Position numbers and translations under genes: made by a program. Below the pieces are notes generated by a model. The model was not told the origin of the DNA and did not search any database. It was given only the letters and a program-made list of their open reading frames with translations. From NCBI GenBank assembly GCA_028281885.1, contig JANQJA010000002.1, positions 1 to 64,000 on the forward strand: DNA of 64,000 bases, read 5' to 3'. Origin of the DNA: Pseudomonadales bacterium (GTDB taxonomy: Bacteria; Pseudomonadota; Gammaproteobacteria; Pseudomonadales; Azotimanducaceae). Positions 50,397 to 58,105 of the stretch are shown here, one piece after another; positions within the stretch are counted from its first letter, which is position 1; every line of letters starts with the position of its first letter.

Positions 50397-51422
50397 TTAC
50401 TGGAACCTGATCCGGGGGTCGACCAGGGCCACCAGAATGTCGGAGATGATATTGCCAATCAGCAGCAGCAGGCTGGCCAGCAGTACCACCCCCATCACGA
50501 TGGGATAGTCGCGGTCCAGGATGGCGTTCAGCCCCAGCAGGCCGAAGCCGTCGATGTCGAATATGGATTCGATCAGAAACGAGCCGGATACCAGCAGGGT
50601 GATGTTCTGGCCAAAGGTGGTTGCGATGGGAATCAGTGAGTTGCGCATGGCATGGCGGGTGACCGATCTCCTGAATGAGACGCCCTTGGCAATGGCTGTA
50701 CGGATATAGTCCGCTGCGAGATTGTCCATCAGATGATTTTTCAGTAGCAGGGTGACCAGGGCGAAACTGCCAATCAGGTAGCAGATCAGTGGCAGGACGG
50801 AATGATTGACCAGGTCTGCGATCTGCCCCCAAAGATTCTTCTCCGCAAATTGCATGGAGACAAATCCGCCCATGGGAAACCACTCCAGTCTGACGGAGAA
50901 ATAAAGTAGCAACAGCGAGCCGAGCGCATAACCTGGAATGGCGTAGCCGACGAAAATAAAGATGGAGGTCACGTTGTCGACCAACGTTCTGTGCCTGATG
51001 GCTTTGAGTACGCCAAGCGGGATGCAGACTGCGTAAGTGATCACCAGGGTGACGATGCCGTAGTACAGGGAGATCGGAAAGCGTTCGGATATCACATCCC
51101 AGACCGGTTCGTTGTAGCGGTAGGAATTGCCAAGATCGCCCTGCATAACCTTCCACACCCATTCGACGTAACTCTGTAGTGGGGGTTTGTCGAAGCCATA
51201 GTATTCCTTGAGCCGTTCGAGCTGATCTGCCGATAGCGCCATATCCTGTCCAGCCTGCTGCTCGACCGCCATGCCGCCCTGGGCGTCCAGTTGCTGGGAT
51301 TCCATCAGGGCGCGTTCCAGTGGTCCGCCCGGGACCAGTCGGGTGATGACGAACACGATGATGGTCACCCCCAACAACGTTGGGGGTATGAGTAACAGTC
51401 GCCGGATAAAGTAGTCGCGCAT
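50397..51422 (-). CDS. yejB: Peptide ABC transporter permease YejB
   Basis: A 341-residue permease: MRDYFIRRLLLIPPTLLGVTIIVFVITRLVPGGP at the N terminus, a long insertion with an acidic, Gln-rich stretch (about 40-80), and the EAA loop (TAIAKGVSFRRSVTRHAMRNSLIP). It ends DPRIRFQ, like YejB. An in-frame ATG lies 26 codons upstream but adds non-membrane residues; 51422 is chosen. First gene of the five-gene operon, divergent from mscS. Confidence 0.9.
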   Translation of the reverse strand: MRDYFIRRLLLIPPTLLGVTIIVFVITRLVPGGPLERALMESQQLDAQGGMAVEQQAGQDMALSADQLERLKEYYGFDKPPLQSYVEWVWKVMQGDLGNSYRYNEPVWDVISERFPISLYYGIVTLVITYAVCIPLGVLKAIRHRTLVDNVTSIFIFVGYAIPGYALGSLLLLYFSVRLEWFPMGGFVSMQFAEKNLWGQIADLVNHSVLPLICYLIGSFALVTLLLKNHLMDNLAADYIRTAIAKGVSFRRSVTRHAMRNSLIPIATTFGQNITLLVSGSFLIESIFDIDGFGLLGLNAILDRDYPIVMGVVLLASLLLLIGNIISDILVALVDPRIRFQ

Positions 51423-51609
51423 GTAAGCGTGGGTACCGATTCTTGATCGATATGGGAAGAACGCGACGGGGTGGCGTCGGGTCCCTGTTCCCGCAAGCAT
51501 TGTTAGGAATCAGGTGGTTGATATTGCCATATTCGGCAGGTTCGGGGAACGGCCGGGGTGGGAGTCTTCCGGTACAATGACCGCTCCCCTGGGTCAACGA
51601 GGAATCAAC

Positions 51610-52476
51610 GTGGAGCAGATCGAGCAGCTGCAACAGATCGACATTCAGCGATATACCGACCAGGCGGTCGAGATGACGATGAATTACGCGCCGACGCTTG
51701 TGCTTGCGATCGTTACGCTCATCGTCGGTCTGTGGGTGATCAATCGTTTTGCCGCTGCGGTATCGCTGGCGTTCGAACGTAGTGGCATGGAAGTGACGTT
51801 GCGTAAGTTCGTCAACAGCCTGATTGGCATCGGCCTGAAAGCGCTGCTGTTTATTTCGGTGGCCGGCATGATCGGTATCGAGACGACGTCCTTCATCGCC
51901 GTGCTTGGCGCCGCCGGTCTTGCGGTCGGTCTGGCACTGCAGGGCAGTCTCGCCAACTTCGCCGGTGGTGTGCTGATACTGTTTTTCAAGCCATACAAGG
52001 TAGGCGACTTTGTCGAAACGAGCGGGTACATGGGGACGGTCCAGGAGATTGGCATATTCAATACCATCATGACGACCGTTGATAACAAGACCATCGTTAT
52101 TCCCAATGGCATGGTGTCCAACAACGCGTTGACCAATTTTTCCACCCAGGAGACCCGGCGGGTGGACCTCGTGTTTGGTATTTCATACGACGACGATCTG
52201 AGGCTGGCGAAGCAGATTCTTGTGGATCTGATTGCGGCGGATGAACGAATTCATACGGAGCCTGAACCTGTTGTTGCGGTATCGAATCTGGGCGACAGCT
52301 CAGTGGATATTACAACGAGATCCTGGGTTGACGCGTCTGACTATTGGCCGGTCTACTGGGCGCTGATCGAAAATGCAAAGCTGTCGTTTGACGATGCGGG
52401 CATCACAATCCCCTATCCCCAGCGAGACATTCACGTCTACCAGGAAGGCCAGGACGTGGGTCCCTCAACCCACTGA
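51610..52476 (+). CDS. mscS: Small-conductance mechanosensitive channel MscS
   Basis: A 288-residue channel, close to E. coli MscS (286). It has three N-terminal helices; TM3 includes the packing motif FIAVLGAAGLAVGLALQGSLANFAGGVLILFFKPYKVGD (Gly/Ala pairs). The beta-domain reads DNKTIVIPNGMVSNNALTNFS. GTG 51610 is the chosen start because GAGGA sits six bases before it; an in-frame ATG at 51514 is too far upstream. A TACAAT at 51573-51578 is a possible -10. It protects against hypo-osmotic shock. Confidence 0.94.
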   Translation: MEQIEQLQQIDIQRYTDQAVEMTMNYAPTLVLAIVTLIVGLWVINRFAAAVSLAFERSGMEVTLRKFVNSLIGIGLKALLFISVAGMIGIETTSFIAVLGAAGLAVGLALQGSLANFAGGVLILFFKPYKVGDFVETSGYMGTVQEIGIFNTIMTTVDNKTIVIPNGMVSNNALTNFSTQETRRVDLVFGISYDDDLRLAKQILVDLIAADERIHTEPEPVVAVSNLGDSSVDITTRSWVDASDYWPVYWALIENAKLSFDDAGITIPYPQRDIHVYQEGQDVGPSTH

Positions 52477-52512
52477 GGCAGGTCGTTGGTAATCTGCCGC
52501 AGGCATCGACCG

Positions 52513-53673
52513 TCATAAGATGATGTTGGCGCATTCATAGATGACCTTGGTCAAGGTGTGCGAGCGTGAACCGGGCCCGTGATCGCGGGACAACATCTGG
52601 TTCATGACGTAGCTGACGGCAAGTTGGTTGTCGCGATCGACAAAAGCAATGGAGCCGCCCGCACCATCGTGTCCAAAGGCGTCCGGGTTGGGCCCGAAAA
52701 ATTCGCCTGCGTTGAGCATGAATCCCCGCGCAAAACTCATCTCCCGGCCCAGTACCAGGTCTTGTTGCCGGATGACTTCCGGCTTTATCGCCGCCTCAAG
52801 CGACTCCCTGGAAATCAGATCCGGCGCTGTCACTGCCAGTGCCGCATAGAGCGTCGCGAGACTGCGGGCGTTGCCATGGCCGTTGGCGGATGGGATATCA
52901 GCGCGGCGCCACCTTGCTGTTGGGACATCCTTAAAGGGACGAATGACCGGATTTTGGGTGGCGAGGGCGCTCATGGGCGCGGGCTTCGATCCGGCGGCAG
53001 GTGGCCGCGGTGAACGGGCCCGGTTGGGGCCATTGAGCATCGCGACCCTTGCAAATTCTGCTTCAGGCAGACCGATGTGAAAGTCCAGGTTGAGCGGCGT
53101 ACAGATCGCTTCGTCGATAAATCGGCCCGGCATTAAAGAACTCAGTCGCCGGATAAGTTCGCCCGCGAGAAATCCCCAGGTGATGGAATGATATCCACAG
53201 GCAGTTCCCGGTGGCCACAGCGGCCGCTGCCGTGCCAGCAGGGTAGTCATCTTGTCCCAGTCATACAAATCGTCGATGGTCAGTGTTTCCTCAATGCCGC
53301 ACAGCCCTGCCTGGTGGGACAGCAGTTGGGCGACGGTGACATCCTGTTTATCCTGCTGACGAAAGTCCGGCCAGTAGCGGCTGACCCTTGCGCCGTAATC
53401 CAGCTCACCGCTCTGATGCAGTAGTGCGAGGGCCAGACTGGTAACCCCCTTGGTACAGGAATAGGCATTGACGATAGTGTCTTGTTGCCAGTGGGCCTCT
53501 TCGTCGGGACCGGCGAAGCCGCCCCAGAGGTCAACAACCTTCTCACCATCGACAAACGCGCAGAGGCTGGCGCCGATCTCATCGGTCTGCCATAACTTTG
53601 AGAACTGTTCAGCGACCGGTTCGTAGCCGGGGCTAACCGTGCCGCCGATTGGCGCAGATACAGGGTTGTTCAT
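52513..53673 (-). CDS. Serine hydrolase, class C beta-lactamase/esterase family
   Basis: A 386-residue hydrolase of the DD-peptidase/EstB fold. The SxxK nucleophile motif is NAYSCTKGVTSLALALL, a tyrosine motif is CGYHSITWGF, and a late HDGAGGS replaces the KTG box. Members cleave esters or beta-lactam-like substrates and are cytoplasmic or periplasmic; no signal peptide is visible here. Substrate unknown. It converges with mscS. Confidence 0.88.
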   Translation of the reverse strand: MNNPVSAPIGGTVSPGYEPVAEQFSKLWQTDEIGASLCAFVDGEKVVDLWGGFAGPDEEAHWQQDTIVNAYSCTKGVTSLALALLHQSGELDYGARVSRYWPDFRQQDKQDVTVAQLLSHQAGLCGIEETLTIDDLYDWDKMTTLLARQRPLWPPGTACGYHSITWGFLAGELIRRLSSLMPGRFIDEAICTPLNLDFHIGLPEAEFARVAMLNGPNRARSPRPPAAGSKPAPMSALATQNPVIRPFKDVPTARWRRADIPSANGHGNARSLATLYAALAVTAPDLISRESLEAAIKPEVIRQQDLVLGREMSFARGFMLNAGEFFGPNPDAFGHDGAGGSIAFVDRDNQLAVSYVMNQMLSRDHGPGSRSHTLTKVIYECANIIL

Positions 53674-53712
53674 GGCGGGATTGGATCATTGCTTTGGGTA
53701 TCTGGACAGTGT

Positions 53713-54270
53713 TCACCTGGGCTCGGCCAGTGCCCAGTGCCAGGGCTCATAAGAGAAGCCGTAATCATTGTCCCTCGGATAGCTCAGGCTGAAACCGAAG
53801 TCTGCCCCATGGCGGGTCAGCCAGCGGAAGGCATCGGTTTGCTCAAAACTTTCTTCCAGTACCTCGCAACCCGGTGTGTGCAGGTCGAGAGCGCGACCAC
53901 TGTGGTGTTCGCTGTAACCTGGTGGTGCGTTGACAGCCAGAATGTCATCGATCGGCTCGCCGCGGTCCAGTTTCCGCTGGATGAGCCCGCATTGGTAGTC
54001 TACCGAGCGAAATGCGCTGACGATTTGCAGCTCGATATTGTCACCGGCGGCGGCATTCCGGAGCGCATGCCAGGCGCGCACGGTCGCCGGCGTCGCGTAC
54101 TGTTCGCGGCCATAGATATCTTCACCCAGCCTTTCAAGATCTGCTGTTTCAGTTTGGAGTGGGCAAAGGATGCTGGCCTTGCTGATACCAAGGCTGGCCA
54201 GCACTGCATCAATTCTTTCCTCAAACGCGTTCATGGGTGGATAAGCCACGAGCAATGCTAAAAACGACAT
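53713..54270 (-). CDS. D-alanyl-D-alanine carboxypeptidase family protein (VanY type)
   Basis: A 185-residue zinc peptidase of the VanY/DD-carboxypeptidase clan. The metal and catalytic motifs are SAFRSVDYQ, SEHHSGRALDLHT (His and Asp ligands) and EPWHWAL at the C terminus. Two starts are possible: 54270 adds a short hydrophobic stretch (MSFLALLVAYPP), and the ATG at 54234 does not. No good ribosome site distinguishes them. The substrate is likely a peptidoglycan stem peptide. Single gene. Confidence 0.88.
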   Translation of the reverse strand: MSFLALLVAYPPMNAFEERIDAVLASLGISKASILCPLQTETADLERLGEDIYGREQYATPATVRAWHALRNAAAGDNIELQIVSAFRSVDYQCGLIQRKLDRGEPIDDILAVNAPPGYSEHHSGRALDLHTPGCEVLEESFEQTDAFRWLTRHGADFGFSLSYPRDNDYGFSYEPWHWALAEPR

Positions 54271-54305
54271 GGTGCGGTTTTAACACTGTAAGGTTGTTTA
54301 CGCTA

Positions 54306-55073
54306 TTACCTGGCAGGTAAAGGCAGGCAGTCCGCCCGAGGTTCGACGGTGCTGAGGTTTTCACAGAAGCGCTGGGCCGATTCGAAACCCGTAAACGGCC
54401 CTGCCTGCACCCGGTAAATTGACCGCTCACCGCGCTGGGTCAGCAATACGATAGGTTCCAGGTCGGCGAACAGGCGAGGCTGGTTCTGGCTCAGCCACTG
54501 CCAGAGTCGGTCGGCCGCTGCTCGTGTGCCCATGGCGCCCAGTTGTACACGGTACCTGGCCTGGCGTTCGGTCGCAGTGTCCGGTGCTGCGAAGCGGATA
54601 TCGTTGGGCAAACGAAAGTTCCACGACTGGGACCAGGGTATGGCAGGGTCTCGTCGATGGTCGCTGGAAACGGGTTCCGCATTGAGTCGGGCCAGGCTGT
54701 CATTGGCGCGCTCGAAGCCTGCCTCCGCTGCGCGGGTCAGCCAGTCAATAGCCTGGGCAGTGTCCTGTTCGATGCCCAGCCCCTGCCGATACATGTCACC
54801 GACGTTGAACATGGCCGGTGCATAGCCGGCATTGGCGGCCTGTTGGTACCAGTAAAAGGCCTCGGCAGGATCGGCTGCTGTGGATTCGCCGTACTTGTAC
54901 ATCATGGCGATGACCGTCTGTGCGCGCGCGTCACCCGCCCGGGCGAGGGCTATGAATTCTTCGAACGCAGTGACGTAATCCTTGCGCCGATAGGCATCGG
55001 CGGCGGCATCAAAATCCGCCCAGACGAGGGACGACAGGGCGAGCGTCAGCAGGACTGTCAGGTATCTCAGCAT
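54306..55073 (-). CDS. Sel1-repeat and SPOR-domain periplasmic protein
   Basis: A 255-residue exported protein: signal peptide (1-19, SLVWA), three Sel1-like repeats (YRRKDYVTAFEEFIALARAGDARAQTVIAMMYKYGES and two that follow, about 28-130), a linker, and a C-terminal SPOR domain (about 170-250: RYRVQLGAMGTRAAADRLWQWL and YRVQAGPFTGFESAQRFCENL). SPOR domains bind denuded peptidoglycan at the septum, so a cell-division or cell-wall scaffolding role is likely. It follows folA in the same direction after 54 bases. Confidence 0.85.
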   Translation of the reverse strand: MLRYLTVLLTLALSSLVWADFDAAADAYRRKDYVTAFEEFIALARAGDARAQTVIAMMYKYGESTAADPAEAFYWYQQAANAGYAPAMFNVGDMYRQGLGIEQDTAQAIDWLTRAAEAGFERANDSLARLNAEPVSSDHRRDPAIPWSQSWNFRLPNDIRFAAPDTATERQARYRVQLGAMGTRAAADRLWQWLSQNQPRLFADLEPIVLLTQRGERSIYRVQAGPFTGFESAQRFCENLSTVEPRADCLPLPAR

Positions 55074-55127
55074 GACACCGATTCCGCTTTCAACAGGGGT
55101 TATCTTAGCATCGGCGCGATGGTGTGA

Positions 55128-55604
55128 TTAGCGGCGCTCGAATCGCTGATACAGGTAGTCAATGTTGCTGGTGAACAACTTCTGCTCGACTTCAACGAAG
55201 TCTGCGGTAGGGAAAGTCGGGAAGAATACGTCCCCGTCGAATTCTGCCTGGATCGTCGACAGATGGACGGTATCCACGATGGGCAATGCCTGGGCGTAGA
55301 TTTCACCGCCGCCAACGATGTGTACCGGTCTGCCCAGTTGCTCTGCCTTCGCCAGGGCTGATTCCAGGCTCGGTGCTGTATGACAGCCTTCGAAAGCGTA
55401 TTCGGTGTTGCGCGTCACGATGATCGTCTCCCGCCCCGGTAGCGGCCGCCCGATCGATTCGAAGGTCTTGCGCCCCATGACCAGCGTGCCGCCCAGCGTG
55501 ATCTCCCTGAACAGCGCCTGCTCCCCCTTGACTCGCCAGGGAATCTCCTGACCGTGACCGATCACATTGTTCAGCGAGCGAGCGACGACAATCGAGGTCA
55601 TCAC
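55128..55604 (-). CDS. folA: Dihydrofolate reductase
   Basis: A 158-residue DHFR that regenerates tetrahydrofolate. The start MMTSIVVARSLNNVIGHGQEIPW, the FREITLGGTLVMGRKTFESIG block and IHIVGGGEIYAQAL are canonical. The active-site acidic residue that is Asp27 in E. coli is Glu here (VKGEQALFRE), as in many Gram-positive enzymes. The start overlaps the argS stop by 4 bases, so argS-folA is one operon. Confidence 0.95.
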   Translation of the reverse strand: MMTSIVVARSLNNVIGHGQEIPWRVKGEQALFREITLGGTLVMGRKTFESIGRPLPGRETIIVTRNTEYAFEGCHTAPSLESALAKAEQLGRPVHIVGGGEIYAQALPIVDTVHLSTIQAEFDGDVFFPTFPTADFVEVEQKLFTSNIDYLYQRFERR

Positions 55605-57316
55605 ATCTGCTCAACAGTCTTGATACCGAGGAGCGACAGACCGGTCTGCAGCGTGCGTGCGGTCAGGTCGCAAAGTAACAGCCTTGACTGACGCAGTTCA
55701 CCCTCGGCCTTGAGCACGGGACATGTTTCGTAAAATGTGCTGAATGTGCCCGCGAGCTCGAACAGGTAGTTGCACAGCAGGTTGGGTTGATAGTCCTCCA
55801 GTGTTGCATCGAGCGCTTCTTCGAATTGCAGCAGCTTGACTCCCAGTGCCATCTCGGCAGGCTCATAGAGGATGATGGTGCCCTGGATTGTTCCGGCATT
55901 AAGGTCAGCCCGACGAAATACGCCCCGTGCGCGAGTGTAGGCATATTGCAGATACGGAGCCGTGTTGCCGTCAAAAGACAGCATGGTGTCCCAGTCGAAG
56001 ATATAGTCAGTGGTTCTGTTCTTGGAAAGCTCGGCATACTTCATTGCGCCGGGCCCGATCACCCGGGCTACCTGTCGACGTTCGTTTTCCGATAACGACG
56101 GATTTTTTTCGCTGACGACCTCAAAGGCCCGCGTGTTTGCTTCGTCTGCAACATCGATCAGTTTGACATCGGCTCCGTCCCGGGTTTTGAACATCTTGCC
56201 ATCGCTCTTCAGGATGCTGCCGAAAGGGAGATGTCTGAAATCCTGGTCTGCGATGAAGCCGGCTTTGCGAGCCACGGCGAACACCTGTTGAAAGTGTAGC
56301 GTCTGCGGTGCGCCGACCACGTAGAGGGCGCTGTCAACATGAAGCTCGCGGACGCGATAGCGCACGGCGGCGAGGTCGGTTGCCATATAAGGATAGCCGC
56401 CGTCAGATTTTCTGACGATTGCGGGCAGGGGCTTGCCATCCTTGCCGCGAAACTCGTCGAGGAAGACGCAGAGGGCGCCGTCCGACTCTTCGATCAGCCC
56501 GTTTTCCTCCAGCTCTGCCAGCGTGTCGGCAAGATCGTTATTGTAACTGCTTTCGCCGCGCACGTGCCTGGCTGCCAGTGAGATGTCCAGTGCATCGTAT
56601 ACGGTCTCGCAGTGACGAATTGACTCATCGATGAATCTTTCCCACAGCGACAGATATTTTTTGTCACCGTTTTGCAGTTTGACGACAGCTTCGCGGGCGC
56701 GGGCAGCAAATGTCTCATCATTGCGGAATTTTTCGCTGGCCAGGCGATAGAAGGCTTCAAGGTCACTGAGTTCGGTGCCGATGTCCTGGTCGTTGAGGGT
56801 ATCGAGATAGGCCAGCAGACTGCCAAACTGGGCGCCCCAGTCACCGACATGGCTGGTTCGAACGACATCGTGACCCAGGAACTCGAGCATTCGCACGATC
56901 GCGTCGCCGATCGCCGTGGTTCGAAGGTGGCCGATGTGCATTTCCTTGGCGAGGTTCGGCGATGAATAATCCACCAGAATTTTCTTCGCCTGTCGCAGTT
57001 CAATCCCCAGTCGCTGATCTGTTGTCAGTCGCTGCAACTGTTCGGCCACGTAGGCTGGGGACAGGTGAATATTGAGAAATCCCGGTCCGGCGATTTCTAC
57101 GCTCGAGGCAATCGGCAGATCGAGCGCTGCCACGACCCCGGTTGCAAGTTCGCGCGGATTTGAACCTGATCGTTTTGCCGCGCCCATGATGCCGTTGGCC
57201 TGGTAGTGACCAAACTCTGGTCGCGACGCCTGCCTGACGACGGCGGGTGCTTCTTTCGCGCCGGCTTTTGCCATGGCGGTACTGATCGCCTGATCGAGGA
57301 TGGTCGAGATTTTCAT
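55601..57316 (-). CDS. argS: Arginyl-tRNA synthetase
   Basis: A 571-residue class Ia synthetase. The HIGH motif is SPNLAKEMHIGHLRTTAIGDAI (His-Ile-Gly-His), and in place of KMSKS it has the ArgRS-type GSILKSDGKMFKTRDG. The N-terminal domain (1-90) is the tRNA D-loop-binding Add1, and the C-terminal anticodon-binding domain ends with LLSLLGIKTVEQM. First gene of the argS-folA unit; the stop overlaps folA. Confidence 0.97.
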   Translation of the reverse strand: MKISTILDQAISTAMAKAGAKEAPAVVRQASRPEFGHYQANGIMGAAKRSGSNPRELATGVVAALDLPIASSVEIAGPGFLNIHLSPAYVAEQLQRLTTDQRLGIELRQAKKILVDYSSPNLAKEMHIGHLRTTAIGDAIVRMLEFLGHDVVRTSHVGDWGAQFGSLLAYLDTLNDQDIGTELSDLEAFYRLASEKFRNDETFAARAREAVVKLQNGDKKYLSLWERFIDESIRHCETVYDALDISLAARHVRGESSYNNDLADTLAELEENGLIEESDGALCVFLDEFRGKDGKPLPAIVRKSDGGYPYMATDLAAVRYRVRELHVDSALYVVGAPQTLHFQQVFAVARKAGFIADQDFRHLPFGSILKSDGKMFKTRDGADVKLIDVADEANTRAFEVVSEKNPSLSENERRQVARVIGPGAMKYAELSKNRTTDYIFDWDTMLSFDGNTAPYLQYAYTRARGVFRRADLNAGTIQGTIILYEPAEMALGVKLLQFEEALDATLEDYQPNLLCNYLFELAGTFSTFYETCPVLKAEGELRQSRLLLCDLTARTLQTGLSLLGIKTVEQM

Positions 57317-57357
57317 GTCACGGGGGATGGCCGAAAGGCCGCGTATGGTAGCAGATT

Positions 57358-58071
57358 TCAGTGCCGGGCGACGATTTCGGTGGCCTGCCTTAACTTGATG
57401 ATGCTGTTGTCCGGATAGTGACCTTTGGCCAGCGATGCGTTCGCATAGATCAGTGTGTCCTGTCCGATCAGGGTGCCGGGATTGGTCACGGCATTGCAGC
57501 CGGTCTGACTGCGATCACCGATGATGGCCCCGAACTTGGCGAGCCCGGTGTCAATCCGTTCACCATTGATGACCAGTTCGATGGTAGGTCGCTTCCCTGA
57601 CGCATCCTTGGTGCTTGAAACCGTGAGATTGGATAATTTGGTCCCCGCTCCCAGATTGGTGTCATTACCGAGAATGCTGTCGCCCACATAGGCAAAATGG
57701 GGCGCCTTGGCACCATTCAGAAGAATCGAGTTTTTCATTTCGCCGGCGTGACCCAGCACCGCGCCGGGCGCAAGGATACAGTTGCCGCGCAAATACGCCC
57801 CCTGGCGCACCTCGCAGTCAGCGCCAATGATGGCAGGGCCGTGAATGCTGACGTGATCTTCGATGACCGCACCTTCGGCAACAAAGATGTTCGTCCCGTG
57901 GAGGGTTGCGGTGGGCGCAATTTGTCCCGCCCGTTGCGGTACATTGGTGGCGAAAAACCGCTGCATGTAATCCGGTAGGGTGGTCAGTGCATGCCACACC
58001 CATTCGTTGTCCGGGAACAGGTCGGCATGGGGAAATGCTGACAGGTCGAAAAAGTCGCGATAGGTGAGCAT
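57358..58071 (-). CDS. Left-handed beta-helix acyltransferase, GlmU C-terminal-like
   Basis: A 237-residue hexapeptide-repeat protein: LHGTNIFVAEGAVIEDHVSIHGPAIIGADCEVRQGAYLRGNCILAPGAVLGHAGEMKNSILLNGAKAPHFAYVGDSILGNDTNLGAGT. The KAPHFAYVGDS segment is the GlmU acetyl-CoA/His motif. It lacks the N-terminal pyrophosphorylase domain, so it is a stand-alone sugar N-acyltransferase-like protein of unknown substrate. It is single, 33 bases downstream of the hybrid kinase start region. Confidence 0.8.
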   Translation of the reverse strand: MLTYRDFFDLSAFPHADLFPDNEWVWHALTTLPDYMQRFFATNVPQRAGQIAPTATLHGTNIFVAEGAVIEDHVSIHGPAIIGADCEVRQGAYLRGNCILAPGAVLGHAGEMKNSILLNGAKAPHFAYVGDSILGNDTNLGAGTKLSNLTVSSTKDASGKRPTIELVINGERIDTGLAKFGAIIGDRSQTGCNAVTNPGTLIGQDTLIYANASLAKGHYPDNSIIKLRQATEIVARH

Positions 58072-58105
58072 GATCTGGGCGGTCCTGAACTGACTTCAGG
58101 AAATG

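Noticed and set aside
49483..51633. A 716-codon minus-strand frame spanning yejE and yejB
   Set aside because: It is out of frame with two well-supported permease genes, is rich in His, Arg and Pro as expected for a shadow frame in GC-rich DNA, and has no family features.
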